From the NCBI GenBank assembly GCA_963794615.1, contig CAWCEP010000007.1:62001-126000 (forward strand): a stretch of DNA of 64,000 nt. Direction: 5' to 3'. The notes below the pieces were generated by a model. The model had not been told where the DNA came from, did no database searches, and worked only from the letters and a program-made list of their open reading frames with translations. The position numbers and the translations under genes are program-made. This document shows, piece after piece, positions 26,538 through 34,537 of this stretch (the stretch's first letter is position 1; each line of letters begins with the position of its first letter). Source of the stretch: Chersky-840 sp963794615 (GTDB lineage: Bacteria > Actinomycetota > Acidimicrobiia > Acidimicrobiales > UBA8190).

Positions 26538-27824
26538 ATGACCGACATCCCCTCCGACTCGATGAGCCCGTTCGCGAACCCGTCGCATTCCCGTCTCGCC
26601 ACCGAGGAGCGGGGGACGCGCCCGGCCCGTCACGACTCCGGCGATGGCACCGCCGTCGTCACCGATGAGGAGCGGCCCGACGAGCCTGCCTTGGCCGCCC
26701 TCGACGGGGGTGTCAACGCGACGCCGCCGTCCGTGCGTGTCCCCGCTATGGACGAGCCTTCCCCGCGTCCGGCCCACGCCCGCGTCCACGTCAAGTGGCG
26801 CCACGCCCTGCTGGCCGGGCTGGCCTGTTTCGCGGTGTGGCTCGTCCTCGACGCGCCCACGCTCATGCGCTCGGCCCAGGACGCCCCACTCGGCGCCCGG
26901 CGCAGCGTGGCCATCACCGTCCTACGCCCCATCGCGGCGGTGTCGGACGCGTTCGGGCTGTCCCATGTGGTGAGCGACACGCAGCGCGCCCTCGGGCGCA
27001 CCGGCAACACCGGGACCGGCGTGCTCCAGGTGGAGGGGCCTCCGGCTCACCGTCACCACCGGCCGCCGCCGCTCGCGCCCCCCACCGTCACCCCTCCGGC
27101 CGCCTCCTCGTCGGCATCGCCAGTGCCGCCGTCCACCACCATCGTGACCGCCCCCGACGGCCTGGCCCCGCTGGCCGTGCCGACCCAATCGGCACCGCTG
27201 CGGTTGCTCGTGGTAGGGGACTCGCTCGGCATCGACTTCGGCCAACCCCTCGTGAACGATCTCGCCGCCACCGACGTGGTGAGCGCGGTGCTCGACGGCC
27301 ACATCGACACGGGGTTGTCGAGGCCCGACTACTTCAACTGGCAGACCGAGCTCGGCCACGACCTCACCACGTATCAGCCCCAGGCCATCGTGGTGTTCAT
27401 CGGTGCCAACGACCCCCAGAACTTCATGGAGGGGTCGACATCGGTCAGCTACGGCACCCCGGCGTGGAACGCCGACTACGCCAAGCGCGTCGACACCTTC
27501 ATGGCGGCGGCGGCGGGGTCGGGGGCCCGGGTCCTGTGGGTCGGCATGCCGCCCATGGCCGACCCCGCGCTCAACGCCAAGATGCAGGACCTCAACGCCG
27601 TCGACCAGAGCCAGGCCGCGCAGTACCGGGGCGTGACCTACTTCGCCTCGTGGCCCGTGCTCTCGAACCCCCAGGGCGGATACACGGCATTCCTCCCCAA
27701 CGCGGCGGGGAACGAGGTCCAGGTGCGCGACCCCGACGGCACCCACCTCGCCGGGCCGGGCGCCCAACGTCTGTCCCAGGCCGTCATCGCCTTCATGGGC
27801 CACGAGTGGGGACTGGCCCTGTAG
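26538..27824 (+). CDS. Membrane-anchored SGNH-hydrolase-like acyltransferase partner
   Basis: A 428-residue protein. A charged cytoplasmic N-terminus of about 90 residues precedes one membrane helix (ALLAGLACFAVWLVL). A Pro/Ser/Thr linker follows, then an SGNH/GDSL domain: VVGDSLGIDFG (nucleophile Ser), FIGANDPQN (Asn) and DPDGTHLAGPG (Asp-His). This resembles DUF459/OafB-type periplasmic esterase domains. It follows the MBOAT gene and should take the acyl group on the outer side. The Thr/Pro linker and outward catalytic domain support this topology. Confidence 0.85.
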   Translation: MTDIPSDSMSPFANPSHSRLATEERGTRPARHDSGDGTAVVTDEERPDEPALAALDGGVNATPPSVRVPAMDEPSPRPAHARVHVKWRHALLAGLACFAVWLVLDAPTLMRSAQDAPLGARRSVAITVLRPIAAVSDAFGLSHVVSDTQRALGRTGNTGTGVLQVEGPPAHRHHRPPPLAPPTVTPPAASSSASPVPPSTTIVTAPDGLAPLAVPTQSAPLRLLVVGDSLGIDFGQPLVNDLAATDVVSAVLDGHIDTGLSRPDYFNWQTELGHDLTTYQPQAIVVFIGANDPQNFMEGSTSVSYGTPAWNADYAKRVDTFMAAAAGSGARVLWVGMPPMADPALNAKMQDLNAVDQSQAAQYRGVTYFASWPVLSNPQGGYTAFLPNAAGNEVQVRDPDGTHLAGPGAQRLSQAVIAFMGHEWGLAL

Positions 27825-28342
27825 GGACGAGGTCCCTGTGGGTGCTGCGCCACGCCAAGGCGGCATCGCAAGGGCCCGACGACCACGGCCGTCCCCTCAC
27901 GGCGCGGGGGAGGCGACAGGCCACCGACGTGGGCGCGTACGTGGCCGGCGATCCCGTCCCCGCCGCGCCCGTGCCCGAGCTCGTGCTGTCGTCGTCGGCC
28001 CGGCGCGCCGTGGAGACGGCCGAGCTCGTGAAGGCCGAGCTCGCGGTGCGGGCCGAGCTCGTGGTCGAGCCCGCCCTGTACGGCGCCGATGCCGACGACG
28101 TGGTGGAGATCGTGCGCGGCCTCGGTGGCGACGCCGATTCGGTCATGGTCGTCGGCCACAACCCCACCGTGCACGAACTGGCCGTGCTCCTCCTCGACGA
28201 CGAGGAGGTCGACGGTCGCGCCCGGCTCGACGCCGGGTTCCCCACCGCGGCGCTGGCGGTGATCGCGATGACCGCGCCGACATGGACGCGACTGGCGCCG
28301 GGATCGGGCACGTTGCTGGCCCTACGGACCCGGGGGGACTGA
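27806..28342 (+). CDS. SixA-type histidine phosphatase
   Basis: About 178 residues from GTG 27806. The phosphohistidine catalytic motif is LWVLRHAKAA, the second His is in VMVVGHNPTVHELAV, and LVLSSSARRAVETAEL supplies the conserved Arg. Small single-domain members of this kind (SixA) remove phosphate from phosphohistidine or small substrates. GTG 27842 is an alternative, but it would cut the first beta strand. The chosen start overlaps the SGNH gene by 19 bp. It runs on nearly into the next methyltransferase gene, so these genes are probably co-transcribed. Confidence 0.82.
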   Translation: MGTGPVGTRSLWVLRHAKAASQGPDDHGRPLTARGRRQATDVGAYVAGDPVPAAPVPELVLSSSARRAVETAELVKAELAVRAELVVEPALYGADADDVVEIVRGLGGDADSVMVVGHNPTVHELAVLLLDDEEVDGRARLDAGFPTAALAVIAMTAPTWTRLAPGSGTLLALRTRGD

Positions 28343-28345
28343 ACC

Positions 28346-29146
28346 GTGGACGCGGGCCCCGGCCCCTTCGCATCCGACCCGTGCGTGGGTCGCGCCCAGG
28401 TGACGGAGACACTGCGCGCCGCGGGCTGCATCGCCGCTTCGGACGAGGCCGACGAGCTCATCGCCCTCGCCGGTGGTGATGAGGGACTGCTCGTCGAGCT
28501 GGTGGCGCGTCGCACCGAGGGCGAGCCTCTGGCGTGGCTGACGGGATCGGTCACGTTCTGCGACGTCGAGGTGATCGTGGCGCCGGGGGTGTACGTGCCG
28601 AGATGGCATACCGAGCCCTTGGCCCGGCGGGCTGCCACCGTGCTCCCCGCCAGAGGCGTGGCCGCCGACCTCTGCACCGGTGCGGGCGCCATCGCCGCAG
28701 TGCTCAGGGCGGCGGCACCCACGGCGCGCGTCGTCGCCACCGAGCTCGACCCTGTCGCAGTGCGTTGCGCCCGGCGCAACGGCGTCGAGGTCTTCGAGGG
28801 CTTTCTCGACGATCCGCTCCCGGTCGAGGTCGAGCGACGCGTCGACGTCATGACCGCGGTGGTGCCCTACGTGCCCACCGGCTCGCTGCGATTGCTCCCG
28901 CGCGACGTGCAGGCCTTCGAGCCCCGGCTCGCCCTCGACGGGGGGCCCGCCGGTACCGACCTGCTCGACGAGGTGGTGCGCAGGAGCCCGCGCTGGCTGC
29001 GGCGGGGCGGCTCGATCCTGCTCGAGTTGGGCGGTGACCAGGCCGAACCGGTCGGGCGCCTGCTCCGTGGGCACGGGTTCGGGGAGGTCGACGTCATGGT
29101 CGACGAAGACGGTGACGCCCGCGCCGTCGTCGCCCGTCTCGGCTAG
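28346..29146 (+). CDS. PrmC/HemK-related methyltransferase with altered NPPY motif
   Basis: A 266-residue SAM-dependent methyltransferase. GEPLAWLTGSVTFCDVEV and APGVYVPRWHTEPLA match the N-terminal region of PrmC-like enzymes; AADLCTGAGAIAAVL is the SAM motif; ATELDPVAVRCARRN follows. The catalytic NPPY of glutamine methylators is replaced by VVPYVP. This fits a PrmC-related subgroup of unknown substrate rather than release-factor methylation. It starts at GTG 28346, just after the SixA-like gene. Confidence 0.78.
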   Translation: MDAGPGPFASDPCVGRAQVTETLRAAGCIAASDEADELIALAGGDEGLLVELVARRTEGEPLAWLTGSVTFCDVEVIVAPGVYVPRWHTEPLARRAATVLPARGVAADLCTGAGAIAAVLRAAAPTARVVATELDPVAVRCARRNGVEVFEGFLDDPLPVEVERRVDVMTAVVPYVPTGSLRLLPRDVQAFEPRLALDGGPAGTDLLDEVVRRSPRWLRRGGSILLELGGDQAEPVGRLLRGHGFGEVDVMVDEDGDARAVVARLG

Positions 29147-29160
29147 TTCCCGCCCCCCGG

Positions 29161-29208
29161 TGCGTCAGGCGTCCGCACTGCGGGTGTGTCAGGCGCCCGC
29201 ACTGCGGG
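29161..29208. repeat. Two 24-bp direct repeats at a gene's 3' end
   Basis: Units at 29161-29184 and 29185-29208 agree at 22 of 24 positions. The second unit holds the stop codon and last codons of the esterase gene; the first is a copy lying just beyond it. It is a small local duplication. Confidence 0.7.
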
Positions 29209-30235
29209 CGAAGTCGGCGATGCTCGAGGCGGTGTCGGCGCTGATGTCGGGGCACATCATGGGGAACATCTCCGTGCCGTGGATGGTCCCCATGACCTGC
29301 CGGCAGCGCGCCTCGACCCCGGCTCGCAGGAGGAGGCGGTAGAAGTTGACGCCTTCGTCACGGAGCGGGTCGCACTCGTTGACGCTGATCATCGTCGGGA
29401 CCAAGCCGCGCACGTCATCTTCGGTGGCGAAGCCGGGCCAGGCCAGCGGATTGCGGCTCGTGAGTTGCTCGATGCCGTAGCTCATCGCACCTCGGTTGTC
29501 GTGGAGCTCGAGGAGGATGCCGTTGTTCTCGGTCGACGACGGGCTGTCGGGCGACGGCCACGATCCCGCGATGTAGGGGCACAGCGCGTAGAGGCCACTG
29601 ATGAGGCCGAGGTCACCATCACGCTTGAGGCGGAGCCCGGTCGCCAGCGTCAGGTTGCCCCCACCGCTCTCTCCGGCGACGACGATCCGATGGGGGTCGA
29701 CGGCCAACTCGGCGTGGTTGGCCGCCACCCACTTCAATCCCGACACGCAGTCGTTGAGCCCGGCCGGGAACGGGGCGACCTCGTCGACCGAGGAAGCCAC
29801 GACGGAATTGCGGAAATCGATCATGGCCACGGCCACGCCCCGGGCCGCGATGAGCCTCCCCCAGGCCCGGTAGTTGCCGTCGTAACACGACATCGTCGCC
29901 ATCCCGCCCCCGTGGATGTAGTACACGCACGGCACCACGTCGTCGCCCTCGGGCCGGATGAACCGGATGTTGACCTTGTTGGCGTCGGGGGCGGACACCA
30001 CGATGTGCTCGGTGACGGTCAACCCCGCCGACGGGGCGACCTCCTCGGTGTCGGCCATGCCCAAGAAGGCGGTGACCAGCCTTCGCACTGCGATCGCCTC
30101 TTCGGTGTTGGCCTCCTCGAGCAGTTGTTGGCGGCTGTCCACGTCACCGGGAGAGACCGAGACGGCCAAGGCTCCGAAGAGGGCCTTGATGCGCGGATCG
30201 ATCCTCGGATCCTCGGTGATCCTCGTGTCCCCCAT
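29189..30235 (-). CDS. Alpha/beta hydrolase fold-3 esterase (hormone-sensitive lipase family)
   Basis: A 348-residue esterase. The oxyanion-hole motif is YYIHGGGMATM, the nucleophile elbow is VAGESGGGNL, and the acid and base are in SVNECDPLRDEG and GTIHGTEMF. These are the four hallmarks of the HSL family. There is no signal peptide, so it is cytoplasmic; short-chain esters are usual substrates. Its 3' end is duplicated. It is divergent from a glycosyltransferase gene. Confidence 0.9.
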   Translation of the reverse strand: MGDTRITEDPRIDPRIKALFGALAVSVSPGDVDSRQQLLEEANTEEAIAVRRLVTAFLGMADTEEVAPSAGLTVTEHIVVSAPDANKVNIRFIRPEGDDVVPCVYYIHGGGMATMSCYDGNYRAWGRLIAARGVAVAMIDFRNSVVASSVDEVAPFPAGLNDCVSGLKWVAANHAELAVDPHRIVVAGESGGGNLTLATGLRLKRDGDLGLISGLYALCPYIAGSWPSPDSPSSTENNGILLELHDNRGAMSYGIEQLTSRNPLAWPGFATEDDVRGLVPTMISVNECDPLRDEGVNFYRLLLRAGVEARCRQVMGTIHGTEMFPMMCPDISADTASSIADFARSAGA

Positions 30236-30383
30236 GACAAGGCCTCCCTGGTCGAGCCTGGCCCGACCCTAATGGGGCGCTGTGGTGCTGGCACCACGAC
30301 GCGGCACGGGTTGACCACCTTGGCGCCGTGGCGAGGCGCGGGCCACACTTCCAGGAGAGCGGGGGAGAACCGGGGTCGACGTG

Positions 30384-31664
30384 ATGGACACAACGCCATA
30401 TCGCTTCCTGTTGTCGTCGTGGGAAGGCGGGGGCAATGTCCCCCCCGAGCTCGGCATCGCCCGACGGCTGATCGAGCGTGGGCACCACGTGCACGTCCTC
30501 GCCGACCCCACCATCCGGGCCGGCGCCGAAGCGTCCGGGTGCACGTTCTCACCGTGGCGACGGGCGCCCCACCAACGGGTTCTCGATCCGTCTGAGGATC
30601 TCCTGAAGGACTGGGAGTCGGCGAACCCCCTCGTCATGTTGAAACGGGTGCGCGACCGGTTCATCGCCGGGCCTGCGGCCGAGTTCGCGGCCGACACCGC
30701 CGAGGTGATCGAGGAGTTCCGGCCCGACGTGGTCGTGCCCGACGCCTTCCTCTTCGGTTCGGTCATCGCCGCCCAGGCGGCCGGACTCCCGGTGGCGCTG
30801 GTCGTGACCAACATCTGGATCATGCCGACCCCAGGCACCCCGACGATCGGTCCCGGCTTCGCGCTCGCCAAGACCGTGCTCGGTCGGATCCGCGACGGCG
30901 CCCTGCGGGGCGTGGTCAACGGCCTCTTCCGGGCCGGTCTGCCGCCGATCAACCGGGCGCGCGGCGCGCACGGCCTCCCCCCGTTGTCGTCGTTCTACGA
31001 CCAGGCCCTGGCGGCTGACCTGATCCTGGTGCTGACCAGCCCCGTCTTCGACTACGCGGCCCGTTCGGTCCCGGCCCACGTCCGCTACGTGGGCCCCATC
31101 CTCGACGACCCCGACTGGGTGGAGCCCTGGGTCTCCCCGTGGCCCGGACCCGACGAGCGCCCCCTCGTCCTGGTCGGGTTCAGCTCCACTTACCAGAACC
31201 AGGGCCCCGTGCTGCGCCACGTGGTCGAGGCGCTGTCGGCCCTGCCCGTGCGCGCCCTCGTCACGGTGGGCCGTCTGCTCGATGCTGCCGAGGTGCGGCC
31301 GACCCCCAACGTCGCCGTCGTCGCGTCGGCTCCCCACTCACAGATCCTGGCCGACGCGTCTGTTGTCGTGACGCACTGCGGGCATGGCACGACGATGAAG
31401 ACGCTGGCGGCGGGGGTGCCCATGGTCTGCATCCCGATGGGACGGGACCAGAACGACACCGCGGCAAGAGTCGTGCACCATGGAGCCGGCCTCCGACTCT
31501 CACCCAAGGCGTCTGTGGCCGAGATCCGCACGGCGGTGCAGCGGGTGCTCGTCGATGATCGGTTCCGGGCCGGCGCGTCGCGCCTGGCGTCCGCCATCGC
31601 CGATGGCGGTGCCGGGTCCGATGTCGTGGCCGAGTTGGAGTCCATCGCCGCGCGTCCGACCTGA
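30384..31664 (+). CDS. UGT/MGT-type GT-B glycosyltransferase
   Basis: A 426-residue glycosyltransferase of family GT1 type. The N-terminal Rossmann domain begins RFLLSSWEGGGNVPPELGIA and the C-terminal donor site reads VVVTHCGHGTTMKTLAAGVP, then CIPMGRDQNDTAARV, the usual nucleotide-sugar signature. Such enzymes glycosylate small lipophilic acceptors such as macrolides, sterols or flavonoids. ATG 30384 (or the overlapping GTG 30381) is the start. There are no biosynthetic genes nearby to name the acceptor. Confidence 0.88.
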   Translation: MDTTPYRFLLSSWEGGGNVPPELGIARRLIERGHHVHVLADPTIRAGAEASGCTFSPWRRAPHQRVLDPSEDLLKDWESANPLVMLKRVRDRFIAGPAAEFAADTAEVIEEFRPDVVVPDAFLFGSVIAAQAAGLPVALVVTNIWIMPTPGTPTIGPGFALAKTVLGRIRDGALRGVVNGLFRAGLPPINRARGAHGLPPLSSFYDQALAADLILVLTSPVFDYAARSVPAHVRYVGPILDDPDWVEPWVSPWPGPDERPLVLVGFSSTYQNQGPVLRHVVEALSALPVRALVTVGRLLDAAEVRPTPNVAVVASAPHSQILADASVVVTHCGHGTTMKTLAAGVPMVCIPMGRDQNDTAARVVHHGAGLRLSPKASVAEIRTAVQRVLVDDRFRAGASRLASAIADGGAGSDVVAELESIAARPT

Positions 31665-31721
31665 GGAGGACCCGGTGGCGACGACGGGCGACCTGGGGGG
31701 GGAACGTGGCAAGGTGGAGCC

Positions 31722-32096
31722 ATGATCACGGGGACCCACGCCATCGTGTACGCGGCGGATGCCGAGACGGCCCGGGTTTTCTTCCGCGACGTGCTCGAGT
31801 TCCCCCATGTCGACGCGCACGACGGGTGGCTCATCTTCAAGTTGCCGCCTGCCGAGCTCGGTGTCCACCCCGCCGGCGACCCTGGCTCGGCGGCGCCCAG
31901 TGGGCACCACGAGCTGTACCTCATGTGTGACGACGTCGAGGCCACCGTCGCGGCGCTCAGGGCCAAGGGCGTCGAGTTCACCGGACCGGTCGAGAACCAG
32001 GGCTTCGGGCTGCTCACCCGGCTGAAGGTGCCGGGCGCCGGTGAGATCGGCCTCTACCAACCGCGCCACGCCACCGCCTACGACCTCGAAGATTGA
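31722..32096 (+). CDS. VOC/glyoxalase-superfamily protein
   Basis: A 124-residue single-copy VOC-fold protein. It starts MITGTHAIVYAADAETARVFF and contains HHELYLMCDDVEATVAAL and GLLTRLKVPGAGEIGLYQP, the two beta-alpha-beta-beta-beta modules of the fold. Metal-binding His/Glu residues appear at ends of the modules. It could be a glyoxalase-like enzyme, a resistance protein or a dioxygenase; the substrate is not evident. It lies between the glycosyltransferase and an F420-type oxidoreductase on the same strand. Confidence 0.85.
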   Translation: MITGTHAIVYAADAETARVFFRDVLEFPHVDAHDGWLIFKLPPAELGVHPAGDPGSAAPSGHHELYLMCDDVEATVAALRAKGVEFTGPVENQGFGLLTRLKVPGAGEIGLYQPRHATAYDLED

Positions 32097-32159
32097 CGGG
32101 CCCACCCTGCCGACACCGGGCTCGGGTCGGCCGACCGTCGTGTCGGTACGCTCGGGCCC

Positions 32160-33014
32160 GTGGACCTGGGCCGGCTGGGCGTGTGGTGGAGCGGGGCATG
32201 GCGCGTCGAGGACGACAGCTCGGTCGACGTCGCCGCTGAGCTCGAGCGCGTCGGGTACACCGCCTTGTGGTCGTCGGGCGGCTTCGAGCCCGGCCTCTCG
32301 CCGCACTTCGAGACGCTGCTCGCCTCGACCACCCACCTGACCGTGGCGAGCGGCATCGTGAGTATCTGGCGGGGCGAACCCGACGACGTGGCCCGTGGCG
32401 CCACCGACCTCGACGTCCGCTACCCGGGGCGCTTTCTCCTCGGCCTGGGTGCGAGCCACGCCCCGTTGGTCGAGTCGTACGCGCGTCCGTACTCCCACAT
32501 GGCCAGCTACCTCGATTCCCTCGACCAGGATGGCCCCGCCGTCGCCGCCGACCGGCGGGTGCTCGCCGCGCTCGGGCCGCGGATGCTCCGCCTTGCACGC
32601 GATCGTTCGGCCGGGGCCCATCCCTACTTCGTCCCCGTCGAGCATACGGCCCGGGCCCGGGCCGAGCTCGGCGAGGGCCCGGTGCTGGCGCCGGAGGTGA
32701 CCGTGGTGCTCGAACGCGACGCCGGGATGGCCCGCGAGGTGGCGAGGACGTTCACGGCGGGGTACCTGACGCTTCCGAACTACACCCATAACCTCCGCAC
32801 CTTCGGCTTCGGCGACGAGGATCTGGTCGGTGGAGGGAGCGACCGCCTCGTCGACGCCATCGTGTATTGGGGGGACGTCGAGACCATCGCCGCTCGCGTG
32901 CGCGGTCACTTCGACGCCGGCGCCGACCACGTCTGCGTGCAGGTCGTCTCCTCACGTCGATCGTTTCCTCTGGCCGAGTACCGCGAGCTCGCCCCGGCGC
33001 TTCTGGCTCCGTGA
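32160..33014 (+). CDS. Luciferase-like (LLM) F420-dependent oxidoreductase
   Basis: A 284-residue protein of the bacterial-luciferase-like family in an F420-type subgroup: LGRLGVWWSG, SSGGFEP, LTVASGIVSIW, ARGATDLDVRYPGRFLLGLG. The last segment is typical of F420-binding TIM-barrel oxidoreductases. It starts with GTG at 32160, eight bases after TACGCT (32147-32152), so the mRNA is probably leaderless. An FrhB-like F420 protein elsewhere in the window agrees with F420 use. The substrate is unknown. Confidence 0.87.
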   Translation: MDLGRLGVWWSGAWRVEDDSSVDVAAELERVGYTALWSSGGFEPGLSPHFETLLASTTHLTVASGIVSIWRGEPDDVARGATDLDVRYPGRFLLGLGASHAPLVESYARPYSHMASYLDSLDQDGPAVAADRRVLAALGPRMLRLARDRSAGAHPYFVPVEHTARARAELGEGPVLAPEVTVVLERDAGMAREVARTFTAGYLTLPNYTHNLRTFGFGDEDLVGGGSDRLVDAIVYWGDVETIAARVRGHFDAGADHVCVQVVSSRRSFPLAEYRELAPALLAP

Positions 33015-33251
33015 GGCGGGTCCCGGGGCCGGGGCTCGGCGAGGAGGAATCTCACGGCGCGTAGTCGCCGTCGGGCACGCCGGTCCGACAATTCCGCCGC
33101 TTTCTCAAGCGGGCGAGCAGCTCGACCGATCTAACCGGTGCACCGGGACCACCCGGCTGGGAGGGTCACACCATGTTCCTGCGCCGACGCAGGAAGCTGA
33201 AACAAGGGCTCGACGGGTCGACGATGGCGCTCGACTGGCGCCGAGCGCGCC

Positions 33252-33746
33252 ATGATCGTCGGCGTCCCCCGCAATGCACGGCACCTGTTGACGCAGCTCG
33301 AGAAACGCGCCACCGCCGAACCCCAGTACGTCGAGCACATCGCCGAGATCGTCCGGGAGCTCGAAGACGACCCCGCCATCGTGTCCTTTGGTCTGTTCCA
33401 CACCCCGGAACACGCGCTGTTGGGTGTCGTCGTGGTGGTGGGCAAGGTGGGGCTCGTCCTTCTCGATGCGCAGGACAGCCGTCCCTATGCCGAGTTCCGG
33501 TGGCCCACCCTGTGTCGGTTCGACGTGCGACACGTCCACAACTACCAGGTCGTCGGCCTGGCCTGGTACGACGGGTCACAGGACATCTCCGAGCGGCTGA
33601 GCTCGGGTACGCCGCTCGAGCTTTCGGAGATGCGGTTCGCCTACATGTACATGCACGCCGACGACGAGCTCCTTGCCGAGATCCAGGGCGCCTTCGACGA
33701 ATCGTCGGTACCCGAGGAGATGCACCGCCGGCCCCCGTTACTCTGA
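33252..33746 (+). CDS. Hypothetical protein
   Basis: A 164-residue soluble protein of no recognised family. It has a helical N-terminus (ARHLLTQLEKRATAEPQYVEHIAEIVRELE in part), a strongly hydrophobic beta stretch (LLGVVVVVGKVGLVLL) and an acidic C-terminus. The ATG at 33252 lacks a good ribosome site. A frame starting at 33173 behind GGAGGG (a basic peptide MFLRRRRKLKQGL) runs toward it one base out of register, so the true N-terminus may lie upstream if one base is extra. Otherwise 33015-33251 holds nothing recognised. Confidence 0.6.
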   Translation: MIVGVPRNARHLLTQLEKRATAEPQYVEHIAEIVRELEDDPAIVSFGLFHTPEHALLGVVVVVGKVGLVLLDAQDSRPYAEFRWPTLCRFDVRHVHNYQVVGLAWYDGSQDISERLSSGTPLELSEMRFAYMYMHADDELLAEIQGAFDESSVPEEMHRRPPLL

Positions 33747-33841
33747 CGCCGTCGTCCACGCGACCCGAGCCTCTCGGCGACGTCGCGGCCGGTGCACTAC
33801 CGTGGCCGCTGTCGTAGGCGAGGTACAAGGAGACCGCCCCC

Positions 33842-34219
33842 ATGGACGTCCGGTCGATCGAGGACATCGCTCCCACCATCGAGCACAACGGCACCACCCC
33901 GGTGTGGTGGCTGGTCCCGCCCCAGGAGATGCGGGCCGCAACCGAAGGTGGGTTCCTCGAGCTCGTGAGCGAGTGGGAGATCGCCGGTGGTGGAGCGGTC
34001 GACGCGCACTCGCATCCGACCCACGAGTTCTATTACATCATCGCCGGCCACGGGATCATGAAGATCGCCGACGAGGAACGCGAGGTCCACGCCGGCGATC
34101 TGGTGTACACCCCGCCCGACACCACCCACAGCATCTGGCCCGCCAGCGAGCACGCCCCGCTGCGTGGCCTCGCCTTCGCCATCGGGGTCCCCGGCGCCGG
34201 GAAGGTCGACTACTCCTGA
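33842..34219 (+). CDS. Cupin-domain protein
   Basis: A 125-residue single cupin barrel. Metal ligands are in DAHSHPTHEFYYIIAG (His-x-His with a later Glu), and the second cupin motif is HAGDLVYTPPDTTHSIW. It starts at ATG 33842 after AAGGAG. Cupins of this size are isomerases, dioxygenases or binding proteins; the reaction cannot be told. It is convergent with the gene at 34230. Confidence 0.85.
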   Translation: MDVRSIEDIAPTIEHNGTTPVWWLVPPQEMRAATEGGFLELVSEWEIAGGGAVDAHSHPTHEFYYIIAGHGIMKIADEEREVHAGDLVYTPPDTTHSIWPASEHAPLRGLAFAIGVPGAGKVDYS

Positions 34220-34229
34220 CGCTGGGGGT

Positions 34230-34532
34230 TCAGAGCTTGTCGATGAGTCGTTCGTATTCCTCGCGCACGTCCTCGTCGATGACGACGGGCCCCGTCCCGG
34301 CCCAGTCCCGGTTGGCGCGGTTCCTCTTGACGCCCGAAACCCAGTACTCCTCGCCCGTCTCGATGTCGGCGTGGTTCCCCCGGATCCCGCCCCCGGGGAT
34401 CTTCCGCAGGGCCTTGTCCCGGTAGTAGATGGTGCGCCCGGTCTTCGAGATCTGCACCCGCCCGATCCAGGCCGGCCCGTCGTCGTCGTCGAAGCCGGTC
34501 TTCAGCTCGAGGTACATGATGCGGGTCTTCAT
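34230..34532 (-). CDS. Small conserved-looking hypothetical protein
   Basis: A 100-residue soluble protein starting MKTRIMYLELKTGFDDDDGP and carrying ARIGRVQISKTGRTIYYRD-like basic and aromatic segments, then GEEYWVSGVKRNRANRDW. It recalls widespread short 'one-domain' proteins of unknown function in bacteria. The start at 34532 is six bases downstream of the L,D-transpeptidase stop on the same strand, so they may share a transcript. No catalytic motif was recognised. Confidence 0.7.
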   Translation of the reverse strand: MKTRIMYLELKTGFDDDDGPAWIGRVQISKTGRTIYYRDKALRKIPGGGIRGNHADIETGEEYWVSGVKRNRANRDWAGTGPVVIDEDVREEYERLIDKL

Positions 34533-34537
34533 CGGCC

